NCBI GenBank assembly: GCA_037693485.1
Contig: CM075348.1
Coordinates: forward strand, 14,676,501-14,740,500
Length of the DNA: 64,000 bases
Direction of reading: 5' to 3'
Source: Kitagawia praeruptora
Taxonomy: Eukaryota; Streptophyta; Magnoliopsida; Apiales; Apiaceae
A program made the translations under genes and the position numbers. The notes under the pieces are model-generated. The model saw only the letters and a list, made by a program, of their open reading frames with translations, ran no database searches and was not told the origin of the DNA. Numbering within the stretch: position 1 is the first letter of the stretch; each line of letters begins with the position of its first letter. This document shows, piece by piece, positions 1 to 11,392 of this stretch.

Positions 1-132
1 ATAGAACGAATTCACCTGATATGCATTACAATCCTCATAAGAATTGAATTGTGGGTAAGGATTGAAGTCTTGATATTGTTCCTGACTGTTGTAGAAATTC
101 TGAGCATTGTTCCAACCAAAGTTGTACTCCAT
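1..132 (-). CDS. Start of Ty3/gypsy gag polyprotein (partial, runs off window)
   Basis: An open frame begins at ATG (132-130) on the minus strand and stays open for 44 codons to the window edge. It starts MEYNFGWNNAQNFY and is rich in Asn, Gln, Tyr and Phe. It lies just downstream of an LTR and a primer-binding site, where gag begins in Ty3/gypsy elements, so I read it as the N-terminus of gag. No capsid or zinc-knuckle motif is reached before the edge. The lineage (Tat/Athila-like) is inferred from the neighbouring PBS, not from this peptide. Confidence 0.5.
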   Translation of the reverse strand, partial: MEYNFGWNNAQNFYNSQEQYQDFNPYPQFNSYEDCNAYQVNSFY

Positions 133-285
133 CTAGTCTCTCTCCTCAAAACCTGTTTAAGTTGTCTACCTCAAAGAACCTGTAGACACACCAAAGAAAG
201 AAATACAAAAAGAAAGAAAAGAAAAATATATACAAAGATAAAATCCAAACTACAAGAAACAATTAACTCAAACTCAACATTACTG

Positions 286-306
286 CCTTCCCCGGCAGCG
301 GCGCCA
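286..306 (-). other. Primer-binding site of Ty3/gypsy element
   Basis: On the minus strand the bases right after the LTR read TGGCGCCGCTGCCGGGGAAG. This is the tRNA-complementary primer site typical of plant Tat/Athila-type gypsy elements. It fixes the orientation of the element (minus) and shows that 310-1,592 is its 5' LTR. Confidence 0.8.
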
Positions 307-309
307 ATT

Positions 310-1592
310 TGTTAGTAGTATTTTTATGTGTTCGTTCGCAGGGAAGGACTGAATGTAATATCAAGCTCATGTATCTTATCTCTCACAATTTAGAAGTGTA
401 AAATAATGTTTGGTTTGTTTATAAACTAAATTAAACTAATTATCAATCAAGAATAAAATATATGAGGAAAACAATCCAAGAACTGGGGTTCTTCACTTGG
501 TTTCAATGCACATTCAATATCTATGTGATGTCTACGTTCTTACTCTGCTGAAAACAATTCTTCTAAGGTTATAATGTTCTCTTCCAAGATACAATATAGT
601 GTCTACAACTACACCTTAATTGTCACTTCCGTGATACAATCAAAGTACAACCATAAACTAATAAGCACCAAGAATTATAAGTCTCACAACTCTCCTATTA
701 ATCTTCCAATCAAATATTCGAGTTATGTCTGTTAAATCATGTACTAAAATTGCAACTCCTCTTCCAAGTTATTACAATCCATAAAATTCAATCAAAGGTT
801 CATGACTCCCCTAATTGTGTTAAGCTCTCAATAACAGATCAGCAAAGCAAGAAAATCAAAGATAATTAAACACACATGAATACCAAGGAATACTACCCAA
901 TCCTCAGATTAGAGATTTAGTTACACATAATTAAAGAAGAAAACAAAACACATGAACTAATAGAAGAACTCATAATTATAAGAATATAAGAAAAACCTTT
1001 AATCTTCAATCTTCAAAGAAAATAATAGTTCTCCAGAAAAATCCCTAAAAGCTGTGTACAAATTGTATCTCTCTAACGAACCACGTTTTTCCCATCCCTA
1101 GATGTGTTTATATAGATACTCCTAGTCTTGCCCAACAACCAATTGCCTTCTATTACAATTAGAATTTAAAGAAGGTACCCAAAATTGCCCAGAATACAAT
1201 TAGAATTAGAAAAAGGGCAAAACAGTAAATTCCCAGCCTTCTTTTGCAAGATCACGTGCGCGATTTCATTCAGCATATTTCTTGCACGTGCTATCTATCC
1301 CAAGTTATAGAAAATCTCTCAAGCTTCGCGTGGGCAGTAATATCGCTGAAAACAGACTTCTAGAACTCCAGATATGGCCAAAACAGTATAATTATAGCTG
1401 CGCAGCCTTCCCGGAAAATCCGAATTTTAATCAATTAATTTTCCAAAAATGATAGAAGCATCAACTTTAATCAACATTCTCGTAAATCTGCACAACTAAG
1501 CAAAACACATCAAAACTACAACAACTTGAGTCCAAAACAATCAATTTAAGCCGAACGGAGGCATTCCAAGTGGATATAAAATCCACTTATCA
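310..1592 (-). repeat. 5' LTR of a Ty3/gypsy element
   Basis: On the minus strand the LTR begins TGATAAGTGGATTTTATATC (from 1,592) and ends with TAACA at 310, giving the usual TG...CA ends. The left boundary abuts the primer-binding site. Length is 1,283 bp. The partner LTR is outside the window, so the target duplication cannot be checked; the five bases outside the right end are AATAT. I see no coding capacity inside it. Confidence 0.8.
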
Positions 1593-1865
1593 AATATTAC
1601 AAAAATACAATAATTATTTACGATGATCAATTAGACTATAACTCGACTATAAATTATGGTACATATGAATTTTTATATAATATGACAAATTGATCAATAT
1701 AATATATAATGGTTAAGTTATAACAAGATCAGTATACGATAAAATCAAAAAATTTGATTTTAGATTTCATATACATGCACATGTCATTAAGGTCGTTTAA
1801 TCATATTTAACATCAACTGGAATTAAAGACATACCAATCAATCCAAATTGCAGTGACATCCCTGA
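1593..1865. other. AT-rich spacer without recognisable feature
   Basis: About 270 bp of low-complexity AT-rich sequence between the gypsy LTR and the decayed repeat copy at 1,866-2,270. I see no gene, RNA or transposon end here. Confidence 0.5.
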
Positions 1866-2270
1866 ATATAATAGTATCACAGTTGACCTTAACACATAAG
1901 AACCATTGGTAGCTCAGTGTTCAGAAGCCCCAATTGCATAAATTGAGGTTGGAGAAACTGCACCCCAATTATTTACTTGCCGGGTACCAGCTATAGACAT
2001 GTCGTAATTGAAATCCCCAAAGGATGAACTATCTTCTATTGTGAAAAGGTGAGGTCTTGCAATAATCACCACCGCCCCAACCTCGAATCGGCATTTCCAG
2101 ATCTCCCAAGACAAAAATTGAATCATTATCAAAATACTAAAATAACAAAACAAAACACGCAAAACATACTTAACCATACGAAACACAAACCACTGCAAAA
2201 GCAGAGACATAAAACATCCAAAAAATGGATGCAAGAATCAAAAATCTCACCCAAAGATGAAGATTATTGA
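1866..2270 (-). pseudogene. Decayed protein-coding repeat, copy 1 (LINE-like, uncertain)
   Basis: On the minus strand this stretch can be read as a peptide with GAVVIIARPHLFTIED followed by YDMSIAGTRQVNNWG, ending ASEH-stop. A second, more decayed copy of the same sequence (GAVVNIAGTHIS, then EHWDTDGTYVNVNCDD) lies at about 3,000-3,180 and continues at 3,866. Two related degenerate copies indicate a dispersed repeat and not a host gene. The second copy ends in a poly(A) tail after a LINE-like C-terminus, so a LINE origin is possible. I do not recognise the family with confidence. Confidence 0.35.
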
Positions 2271-2528
2271 AAATTATTAAAGGAAAAAAGAAAAAGAAAA
2301 TAAGAGAAAGGAGAAAATGGGTCTTTTGTGATGGCTATGGTTATTTAGATTGAGTGTATGTACGTAAGAAGTAGAGGGGAGAGGAGGCGGCGGGTGAGGA
2401 AAGAGATGGGAGAGAGAGGGGGTCAACTCTTTAGGTTTAAAATCTCAAAATACTCATCGATTATCATATTTTTAATTACAAAATTATTTGAATATATATA
2501 CAATTTTGGAAAAAATAATTAGTTCAAT

Positions 2529-2558
2529 GCCCGTGCCTTGCACGGGCTTTTACGCTAG
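2529..2558 (+). mobile_element. Helitron 3' terminus
   Basis: The sequence has an 8-bp perfect hairpin, GCCCGTGC (2,529-2,536) pairing with GCACGGGC (2,540-2,547). After a short spacer comes CTAG (2,555-2,558), then T. A hairpin of this kind about ten bases before CTRR, inserted next to T, is the standard 3' end of plant Helitrons, and the CCCGTGC...GCACGGG version is very common. I cannot place the 5' TC end, so only the terminus is annotated. No Rep/helicase frame is visible upstream, so the element is non-autonomous. Confidence 0.75.
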
Positions 2559-2781
2559 TTTATTTATAATTGTGCAATGAATCTTTTTAATATTTTTAAG
2601 AAAAATTATTAAAATACTATTTTTGATTAAAAAAAATTGCAAATTTACTATCTACAGAGAATCTTTGCAAAAATACGATTTTCAACCAAAGTAACCAAAA
2701 TTCAACTTATTTTAACGATTTTCAAGAAAAATCATTGAAGTTATTTTCGGTTCGGGTTGATTTTGATTCGAGCACTTAGTA

Positions 2782-4080
2782 TTTTTTTTTTTTACAAACA
2801 AGAAGATTTTATTAACATTCAAATATCGAAATCCAGCCGGGACAAATCTCCAAATTGTCAACAACAACACCTGATTGTGAAACAAAAAATGAGCTAAACA
2901 AATAGCCGTTCTGTTTTCAGGTTTTCAGATCGCTTAACACATAGAATATCTAAATTCTTTAATCGAAAAAGTATATAATGACATCTCGAGCAATCCAACT
3001 TACATCAGCTATGAAACTAGTATCATCGCAATTGACATTCACATAAGTACCATCTGTATCCCAATGTTCATAACTATCAGTTACATCAACTGATATTGGA
3101 GCAACAAATGTCCCCAAAATATGAACAATTTTTTATTGTGAAATGTGAGTTCCTGCGATATTCACCACCGCCCCAGATTCTAGGGGTGTACACGGGTTGA
3201 TAAAACCGACCAACCCGATCCAAACCGACATTATTTCACCCGATCCAAACCGATTTTTTTTAAACCGATATATAATTGGATTAAAAAAACGTTAACCCGA
3301 TTTATATGGGTTGGGTACGGGTTTTAATTTTTTTTACCCGAACCAACCCAACCCGATTAAAAAATAAGATTAATTTAATAAAATATTTTTGATATCCATG
3401 ATCCATTATTATATTGGCTCATTTACATTGACCTAGTTTAGTTAAAATAAAATTAGTAATAAATGACCCAGACTAGTAGAAATATTGACCCAACCCAACA
3501 ACAACAAGTATTCAACCCTAGATCTCATTGCTATAAAAAACTCTTAGAGAAATTAGCAACATTTTATCTGTTATAGAAACTATGAGATGCAAGTCGTATG
3601 TTAAATTTTTATCGCAATCATATTATGCTGAAATGTATTAAACATATGCAGAAACCTTTCATTTTTTTGGCAACCACAAAAATGATAACAATTTTTTATA
3701 TAGTTTTTTAATATTTATTCATAACCCGTCCAAACCGATTGAATTGGATTATGAATTTAATTTTAATGAATTGGGTTGAAAATTTTTTAAACCAATTAAA
3801 TTGAGTTAGGTCATAAAATTCTTTCAACCCGCCCAACCCGAACCGTGTACACCTCTACCAGATTCGATGTGAGTCTTACGGATCTCCTAGAATATCATAT
3901 AAATCCTTCTCTTAAAAACTAACAAAACCCGTAATAAGACACACATAAACATTAAAACATAACACAGTAACATCCCAAAAAAAATGGGCACGACTAACAA
4001 CCTTGATAACAAGGTACTCAACAAGATCTCACCCAAAAAGGATTAGATCTCGATTTTATTGAAAAACTAGTAAATAGAAA
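2782..4080 (-). pseudogene. Decayed LINE-like 3' end with poly(A) tail, split by a hAT MITE
   Basis: Read on the minus strand, a degenerate coding stretch ends with a peptide resembling LEICPGWISIF, much like the LEECPPW-type C-terminus of plant L1 RNase H domains. It is followed shortly by a run of 12 A (12 T at 2,782-2,793 on the plus strand). Several frameshifts and stops are present. The 5' part (3,866-4,080) is separated by the MITE at 3,181-3,857. It shares the GAVVxIA block with the copy at 1,866-2,270. Family assignment is tentative. Confidence 0.4.
3181..3857. mobile_element. Non-autonomous hAT element (MITE), 677 bp
   Basis: Terminal inverted repeats are TAGGGGTGTACACGGGTTG on the left and CGTGTACACCTCTA on the right. 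The element is flanked by a perfect 8-bp duplication, CCAGATTC, at 3,173-3,180 and 3,858-3,865. An 8-bp duplication with these ends is diagnostic of hAT transposons. The interior has many AACCCGA/GGGTTGG words near both ends and an AT-rich middle, with no transposase. It interrupts the LINE-like remnant. Confidence 0.92.
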
Positions 4081-4311
4081 AGAGGATTGGAGAACGAAAG
4101 AGCTTAATCAGTGAAGATCATATTTTTGTGATAAAAATTATGAGCTTAGATATTTTTGAAAAACTTCTTTTTTTTAATTAAATTAATTCATAATGTTTTC
4201 TAATATTCACATTTTTATTAATTTTTAAATTTAAAACTATGTTTCTTCTATCAATATTATTTTTTATTTTTAATATGTTGTGCATAGGATTTTAAACTTT
4301 AAAAAGTTAAG
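4081..4311. other. AT-rich spacer
   Basis: AT-rich, no recognisable gene or element end. It forms the left flank of the long-TIR element that starts at 4,312. Confidence 0.4.
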
Positions 4312-4672
4312 AGGTTTTCGCACTTTACACCCCTCATCTTTGGGTGTTTTTTCGTTTTGGTCTCATACTTTAATTCGTTACACTTTACACTTAAAACTTT
4401 AATTATCCTCACACTTTGCACCCTTTTGACTGCCTTCCGTCAAGTCAAGTCGTTAACGTTAAATAACGAGGGTGAATTAGTCTTTTTACATACAATTACA
4501 TAGCACTTTGCACCCCTTATCTTTGGGTGCTTTTTCGTTTTGGTCTCATACTTTAATTCGTTACATTTTACACTTGAAACTTTAATTATCCTAACACTTT
4601 GCACCCTTTTGACAGACTTCTGTTAAATCAAGCAGTGAACGTTAAATGGCAGGGGTAGGAGGAGCTTTGGAA
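4312..4672 (+). repeat. Left terminal inverted repeat with two internal tandem units
   Basis: It contains two diverged tandem units of about 190 bp, each running from CACTTTRCACCCCT through TTTTGGTCTCATACTTTAAT to a CTTCYGTYAARTCAAG segment. The same pair occurs inverted at 26,703-27,058. Similarity fades gradually for another 20-30 bp inward. Confidence 0.8.
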
Positions 4673-5513
4673 CGGTAAAAAATTAATTCTTACAAACACA
4701 TGTATTTGATTTGTGGCATGCCCTGATCGAGTCTACAACTTTTTATTGTGGTTGGAACCACCACTTTGTGATAGAGCTCGAGTAATAATACCAGACTTGA
4801 TAAGGAGGATAAATATGCTTGAAGCTCAATAAGGCATATAAATTGAATGGGTATGTTCATTTTTAAATCTAATTAAATTTTAATCATTTGAAAAAATTTA
4901 AAAATTCGAGATAATTACTCTTAATATTCATAAGCCCTAGGTTTTGATATTCAAAAAATATCTAAATATTTACATTTAATATTTGTGAAATCATAACAAC
5001 TCCTAGTAGTTACAAATTAATAAAGTGAGAATTTCCGAAAACTAACCGGATACCCATACAATTATTTTTGGAGTATATTAATAATATATTTTTACTGATT
5101 ACATTACCAGCTTATAAACAATCGTATCCCTTATATATATATCCTAACCATATCGATTTATACGTATATAAACTCAATGGTATGTTCATAATTGAAAATA
5201 AAAAAAATAAACTTCATTGAAAATTTAAATATTCATTTAAAAATTTAAAAATTTAAACTTTATTTAAAAATTCAAAAAAAAATACCAACGACCTAATTGA
5301 AAATTGAAATAAATTTAAGTGATGGATTAACAGTACAAGTCAGCATTTCGTTCATTTTTTTAACGAACGTTAACGGTAGTAACCCAATTTAAATGTTTTG
5401 TTTGTACAAGTATTTGATTGAAAATTTCTTTAATTTAGTGATTCGACTGAAAATTTCTATATAGTACAGTGATGCAATAGCCATTTAACCTCAAATTAGT
5501 ATGTGTAGGTGAT
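4673..5513. other. Interior of the long-TIR element, no gene
   Basis: About 840 bp of AT-rich sequence between the left TIR and the copia target site. I see no open frame with recognisable motifs and no transposon ends. The rest of this interior, about 35 bp, is at 26,669-26,702. Confidence 0.5.
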
Positions 5514-5518
5514 GGAAT

Positions 5519-7127
5519 TGTTGGATTTCGAGGTGATAAAACGCAGCGAAGGATAGTATAATTAAAAAAAATTCGAAATCCAAAACCATGGATCCATGTA
5601 TAAAGATGATGATTTGGAGATTAAGAATTTGTACCTTCAATATATATATGTATATATGGAGGCGTATGACTGGTATATGAAGGTCCGTTGCTACAACCAC
5701 CACGTTGATCTTGTTGAAGAACCACGTCTCTAATTGTCCACACAAACGCTTGATCGTCTTACGATCTCCGGAGGTGTTACTAGCCACTGAGCCCTTGGTC
5801 TCTCTCCCTTCTTCCTCTTCTTCTCTTTCTTTTCTCTCTTCTCTTTCTCTCTCTCTTTGGGAGCTGCTAGGTTTTCTAAAAAAACCTTAACCCTAAAACA
5901 CACATCATTATGTATATATACAGAGAGAATAAGATGGGCTTGACCCATGGGCTTTGTTAACAAATCTGATTGGGCTTTCATTAAAAATTAAAAAAAAACA
6001 TTTTTTATAGCCCAATCCGATTTAGTATTATTATTAAATCCGAATTATTAAATTAATAATTAAGTCTCACTTAATTAATATAATAATTCAGAATAATAAT
6101 AATAATAATTTATTTAAATTCGAAATTTAAATAATGCTCCGTTTTAAAACGTTCTATGTGTGTGACCCTTTAGGTTATTATTACGTTGGCAATAATTTTA
6201 ATATCTAATAATAAAATTATAAACAATGAGCGACATCTAGTAATACATCATTGTTACCCAAGTAATAATAATAATAAATTGGTGATTGTATTAAACCTTT
6301 CGTGATAATGTTCTCGTGTAATATAATCCTTTTAACCTTATATTATAGATTAAACTTGAGGCATGGTTTGTGTCATCCTCTTCAATGTCTAATCCGGGTT
6401 TACTTGATCAATGAGTAGACCATTTAAAACAAATCAATATTTGAGCACGGCCATGCATTTCATAGTCTCACTCAATCAAGAGGCAAATAATATCTTTCCT
6501 AATATAGGAAGGTTAAATCTTATTTCTATCATTCATATTTCCCATATGATTCATAATATACCCAATACCTACCTTTATCATTTCCTGTTTAAAGGAAACT
6601 TTTGAATAGAATCAAAGTACATTAATTCGCATATAGAAATATAATGATCTCAAGTCATAGGATCATTACACCATTATCACTGTGAGATTTTCTTATGACA
6701 CTTGATAAGATTTACCACAAAGAATTCTCACGGTGGGTCTGTCCAGTACAATGTATCCTTATAAGTACCTATGTCTTTGACTTTAGTATCCCAATACTTA
6801 TGGCCAATGAGATGTGGCCATCCGTCAACCGACATACTGGTCTCAATGTATTATTATCGTCCTCTGTTATAATAATACTTGACCAGGGACTTTTAAAGAA
6901 TAAATGATACTTACAAATTATATAATCTCATGTTCAAGTCACATACTTGAACCTAAACAATGTGTATCAAAATTCCAAGGACATTTATTATAATAACATT
7001 TATAACACAGTAAATAAATAATAATAAACACATTCAATAATCATACAAACATAATTAGGTAATACAATGTTTCCAAAATAAACAAACTGATCTTTAGTGT
7101 ATTGACTCTAGGGCAAATACACTAACA
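5519..7127 (-). repeat. 3' LTR of the copia element (1,609 bp)
   Basis: It starts TGTTGGATTTCG and ends ACTAACA on the plus strand, so on the element's own strand it runs TGTTAGTG...CCAACA. It matches 25,058-26,663 almost throughout, with scattered substitutions and small indels, for example in AT-rich runs near 5,565, 5,925 and 6,100. A CT-rich tract (5,800-5,860) is shared by both copies. Open frames inside it are LTR shadows. Confidence 0.95.
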
Positions 7128-7139
7128 ATCTCCCACTTG
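7128..7139 (-). other. Polypurine tract of the copia element
   Basis: On the minus strand AAGTGGGAGAT lies directly against the 3' LTR start TGTTAGTG. This is the usual plus-strand priming site of plant copia elements. Confidence 0.8.
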
Positions 7140-7141
7140 CA

Positions 7142-10100
7142 CTAGAGCCAATCACCCATGTATCGAATACCTATGGAACTAGTGTGACTTTCGTGCTTTT
7201 GCTGTGACAAAGCCTTAGTCAGTGGGTCTGCAACATTATCATTAGTATGCACTTTACATATGTGAAAATCTCCTCTATCATTGATTTCTCAAATAAGATG
7301 ATATCTCCGAAGTATATGTTTTGCTTTGCTATGTGACCTTGGCTCCTTAGCTTGTGCTATAGCTCCATTATTATCGCAATAGAGATCTATCGGATCTGCG
7401 ATCGATGGAACTACACCAAGCTCTGTAAGGCTGTAACGAACTTTCGGATCCAAACAGCCTCTTTGGTTGCCTCGCATGCAGCAATATATTCGGATTCCAT
7501 TGTAGAATCAGCAACTGTTTCTTGCTTCGAACTCTTCCAGCTCACAGCACCACTATTTAGACAAAACACAAATCCAGATTGTGACACAGAATCATCTCTA
7601 TCAGTCTGAAAACTTGCATCGGTATAACCTTTAACCGTTAAATTTTCTTCTCCTCCATACACCAAGAATGAATCTTTAGTCCTTTTCAAGTACTTAAGAA
7701 TATTCTTGACCGCTGTCCAATGACCCTCACCTGGATTAGACTGGTATCTACTCGTCATGCTTAAAGCATACGAGACATCAGGACGAGTACATATCATAGC
7801 ATACATGATAGATCCAATTGCCGAAGCATATGGAATCTTACTCATGCGGTCCTTATCATCCAATGATTTAGGACCATTTTCCTTTGAGATCGTTATCCCA
7901 TGAGATATGGGGACGTTTCCCCGCTTTGCATTTTGCATTCCAAAACGATGCAAAACTTTATCAATATATGTACTCTGGCTGAGGCCGATCATTCTTTTAG
8001 GTCTATCTCTATAGATCCTGATCCCTAGAATATATGATGCCTCGCCTAAATCTTTCATTGAAAAACTTTGTCCTAACCAAGTCTTAACAGCTTGTAGAGA
8101 AGGAATGTCATTCCCCATTAGTAATATATCATCCACATATAATATTAGGAATGCCACGCGGCTCCCACTAGTCCTTTTGTAAACACAAGATTCATCTTTA
8201 TTCTGAACGAAGCCAAACTCTTTGACTGTTTCATCAAAACGAATGTTCCACCTCCGAGAAGCCTGCTTTAATCCATAAATGGACCTAAGAAGCTTACATA
8301 TCTTTCCAACATTCTTTGGATTTACAAAACCTTCAGGTTGTGTCATGTACACATCCTCTTCAAGGCTTCCATTAAGGAAGGCTATTTTGACATCCATCTG
8401 CCAAATTTCATAATCATAGTAAGCCGCTATTGCAAGCATAATTCTTATAGATTTGACCATTGCTACTGGTGAGAAGGTTTCATCATAGTCAATACCATGA
8501 ATTTGTTTGAAACCTTTTGCAACCAGTCGTGCCTTATAGGTCTGTACAATTCCATCCATGTTGACCTTTTTCTTAAAAATCCATTTGCACCCTATAGGTT
8601 TTACCCCTTCAGGTGGATCAACCAAAGTCCATACTTGGTTCTCATACATGGAATCCATTTCAGATTTCATGGCCTCTTGCCATTTCTCAGAATTTGGTGC
8701 GTTCATAGCATCTTGGTAGGTGAGGGGTTCATCTTGATCTATGAGCATCATATCGCCTTCTTGAGTCAAGAGAAATCCATAATGTTTCTCAGGCTCTTGG
8801 CGAATCCTACCAGATCTTCGAACAACATGTGTTTCTTGAGCAATATTATCTTGTATATATTGCTCATGTTCCACTTCCGGTTCTTTATCATTTTGTGGTT
8901 CCCGATCTTCATCAAGATCTATTTTTCTCCCACTGTCTTTTCTGGAGACTAGCTCTCTTTCGAAGAATACAGCATGTCGAGCATCAAATACTTTATTCTC
9001 TAAAGGATTATAGAAAGAATAACCTTTAGTTTCCTTTGGGTACCCCACAAAATTACATTTGTCAGATTTTGGTCCAAGCTTGTCTGATATAAGGAGTTTC
9101 ACAAACGCTTCACATCCTCATACTTTCATATATGACATGCTTTGACGTTTCTTTGTCCATATCTCATATGGAGTTTCTTGAACCGTTTTAGTAGGAACAC
9201 GGTTTAGTGTATGTGCAGCCGTTTCCAGGGCATAACCCCAGAAATTTATTGGAAGATCTGCATGACTCATCATCGATCGCACCATGTCCAACAAGGTACG
9301 ATTTCTCCTTTCGGATACACCATTCCATTGTGGTGTTCCAGGAGGAGTGAGTTGTGATACAATACCACACTCCTTCAGATAGTTCTTAAACTCATGGCTT
9401 AAGTATTCCCCTCCTCGATCAGATCTCAGAGTTTTTATACTTTCGCCGATCTGCTTTTCTACTACTGCTCTGTATTCTTTGAACTTTTCAAAAGCCTCGG
9501 ATTTATGCTTCAAAAGATATATATATATATCCAAATCTACTGAAGTCATCAGTAAACGTAATGAAGTAGAAATATCCACCTCTTGCCATCGTACGCATAG
9601 GGCCACATACATCACTATGTATAAGTTCTAATCGTACAGTGGCTCTCTCACCTTGACCGGTAAAAGGGGCTTTAGTCATTTTTCCATACAAACAAGCTTC
9701 GCATTCTTCGTATGATTCAAAATCAAACTTATCCAAGTAACCATCCTTGTGTAGCTTGGAAATGCGTTTCTCGTTTATATGGCCCAAACGACAATGCCAT
9801 ATGTATGTTTGATTAGAGTCATTTGTCTTAATCCGTTTGTTATTCACATTATAAATAGGAGTATCTAAATTAAGAACATATAAACCGTTAAATAATTGTG
9901 CAACACCATAGGTAATATCATTTATAGCAAAAGAGCAACTATTGTTCTTAATAATAAATGTAAAACCTTTCTTGTCCAAACAAGAAACAGAAATGATGTT
10001 TCTACAAATCGCAGGTACATAAAAATAGTTTTCAAGTTCTAAAATAAGCCCAGTGGGCAACGATAAAAGATAAGTCCCTACTGCTAAAGCAGCAACTTTT

Positions 10101-11116
10101 GCTCCGTTGCCAACGCGTAGGTCTACCTCTCCCTTAGCCAACGTCCTACTCCTTTTGAGTTCGTGCACATTTACAAAAATGTGAGAACCACATCCAGTAT
10201 CCAATACCCAAGATGTAGAAGTAGACAAATTGACTTCTATAACATAAATACCTGAAACCGAAGTCTGACCAGCAGCCCTCTTCTTTTTCAGATCCTCCAA
10301 ATAAGCATGACAGTTTCTTTTCCAGTGTCCCGGTTTACCACAAAAGTGACAATCACCTTTCTCGACACTTACTTTAGGTTTCCAAGCCTTTTTGGGACCA
10401 AGCTTTGGATTGACAACAGATTTGGATCCAATCTTCTTCTTGTTGCCCTTCCATTTATTTTTCCCTTTGGCACCTCCTTTGTTCACCATCAGTATGGGAG
10501 CAGGGGATTCCTTCTGAATGTTGGTTTCAGCTGTTCTTAACATGCCCAACAATTCAGTAGGTGTTTTTTCAATCTCATTCATATTGTAATTCATAACAAA
10601 TTGAGAAAAGCTCTTATTAAGTGATTGTAAGATCAGATCTATTTTAGCCTCCGGACCAACCGAATAGCCCAAGGTATCAAGTTTCTCAATATACCCAATC
10701 ATTTTAAGAACATGTGGTCCAACCGGGTCACGGTCTCCCTGTTTGCAATGATACAATGCCCTGCTTGTATCATATCTTTCCTGACGAGCTTGTCCCTCAA
10801 ACATGCCTTTGAGGTGCCCAAGTATTTCATAAGCATTCATCAGTTCATGTTGCTTCTGAATATCAGGGGCCATGCATGCTAGCATTAGGCATGACACATC
10901 AGTTGAGTCATCCAAATGTTTATGATAAGCATTTTGCTCAGCACGCGTGGACCCTGTAGGAAGAGGATTTGGGTGAGGAACTTCAATGACATATAGCTTT
11001 CGCTCCTGTCTGAGGACAATCCTCAAGTTCTTAAACCAATCCATGAAGTTTGTTCCTGTCAGCTTATCCTTTTCTATGAGTGATCGTATCGATAAGTTGT
11101 TTGTGTTGTTTACCAT
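7142..11116 (-). pseudogene. Copia gag-pol polyprotein, broken by frameshifts and stops
   Basis: The frame starts at ATG 11,116 (MVNNTNNLSIRSL) and ends at TAG 7,142-7,144 after a GDWL terminus. In order: gag; a CCHC knuckle (CHFCGKPGHWKRNC, near 10,330); protease (WVLDTGCGSH, near 10,200); GAG-pre-integrase (WHCRLGHI); integrase (DRGGEYLS, near 9,410); reverse transcriptase (FSPVAMVKSIR and YVDDILL, near 8,130); and copia RNase H. Breaks: a frameshift in a (TA)n run near 9,517-9,530 inside integrase; a TGG-to-TGA stop at 9,118-9,120; a frameshift near 7,420-7,440 inside RNase H; and a stop at 7,289-7,291 where homologues have Arg. The protein cannot be made in full, so any mobility would need help in trans. 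Assignment to a named copia lineage was not attempted. Confidence 0.93.
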
Positions 11117-11173
11117 TTGTAATCTACAATTTGTAAAAGCGCATAAGTTAGATTGCATATTTTGTAAAACCAA

Positions 11174-11392
11174 GGTGGTGTTTGGCTGGGCTTATAAGCC
11201 CGGACTTATAACTTATTTTCGGGTAAAAATTTCATATTTTGATAATTTGTTTTTATGGTTGTATTTAATGTATGTTTGAGATTTCATAAGTTGCAAAAAT
11301 AAGTTGAAAAATAAGTTGGAATGTTAGGAATTTCTAACATTGGCTTAAAATAAGTTGACTTATTCTGGAAATAAGCTCCCCCAAACACCCCC
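11174..11392. mobile_element. Small MITE in the copia leader
   Basis: The ends are an imperfect inverted repeat: GGTGGTGTTTGG on the left and CCAAACACCCCCC on the right. The body is rich in ACTTATAA/AAGTTG words. A related word, AATGTATGTTTGAGATT, is also found in the MITE-like sequence near 60,740. Such GTGTTTGG ends are common in plant hAT-type MITEs. No target duplication is visible, so the exact ends may be off by a few bases. It lies just upstream of gag. Confidence 0.55.

Noticed and set aside
5491..5981. ORFs at 5.5-6.0 kb and their copies at 25.0-25.5 kb
   Set aside because: They lie in the copia LTRs, and the encoded peptides come from a CT-rich tract and AT-rich DNA; no motifs.
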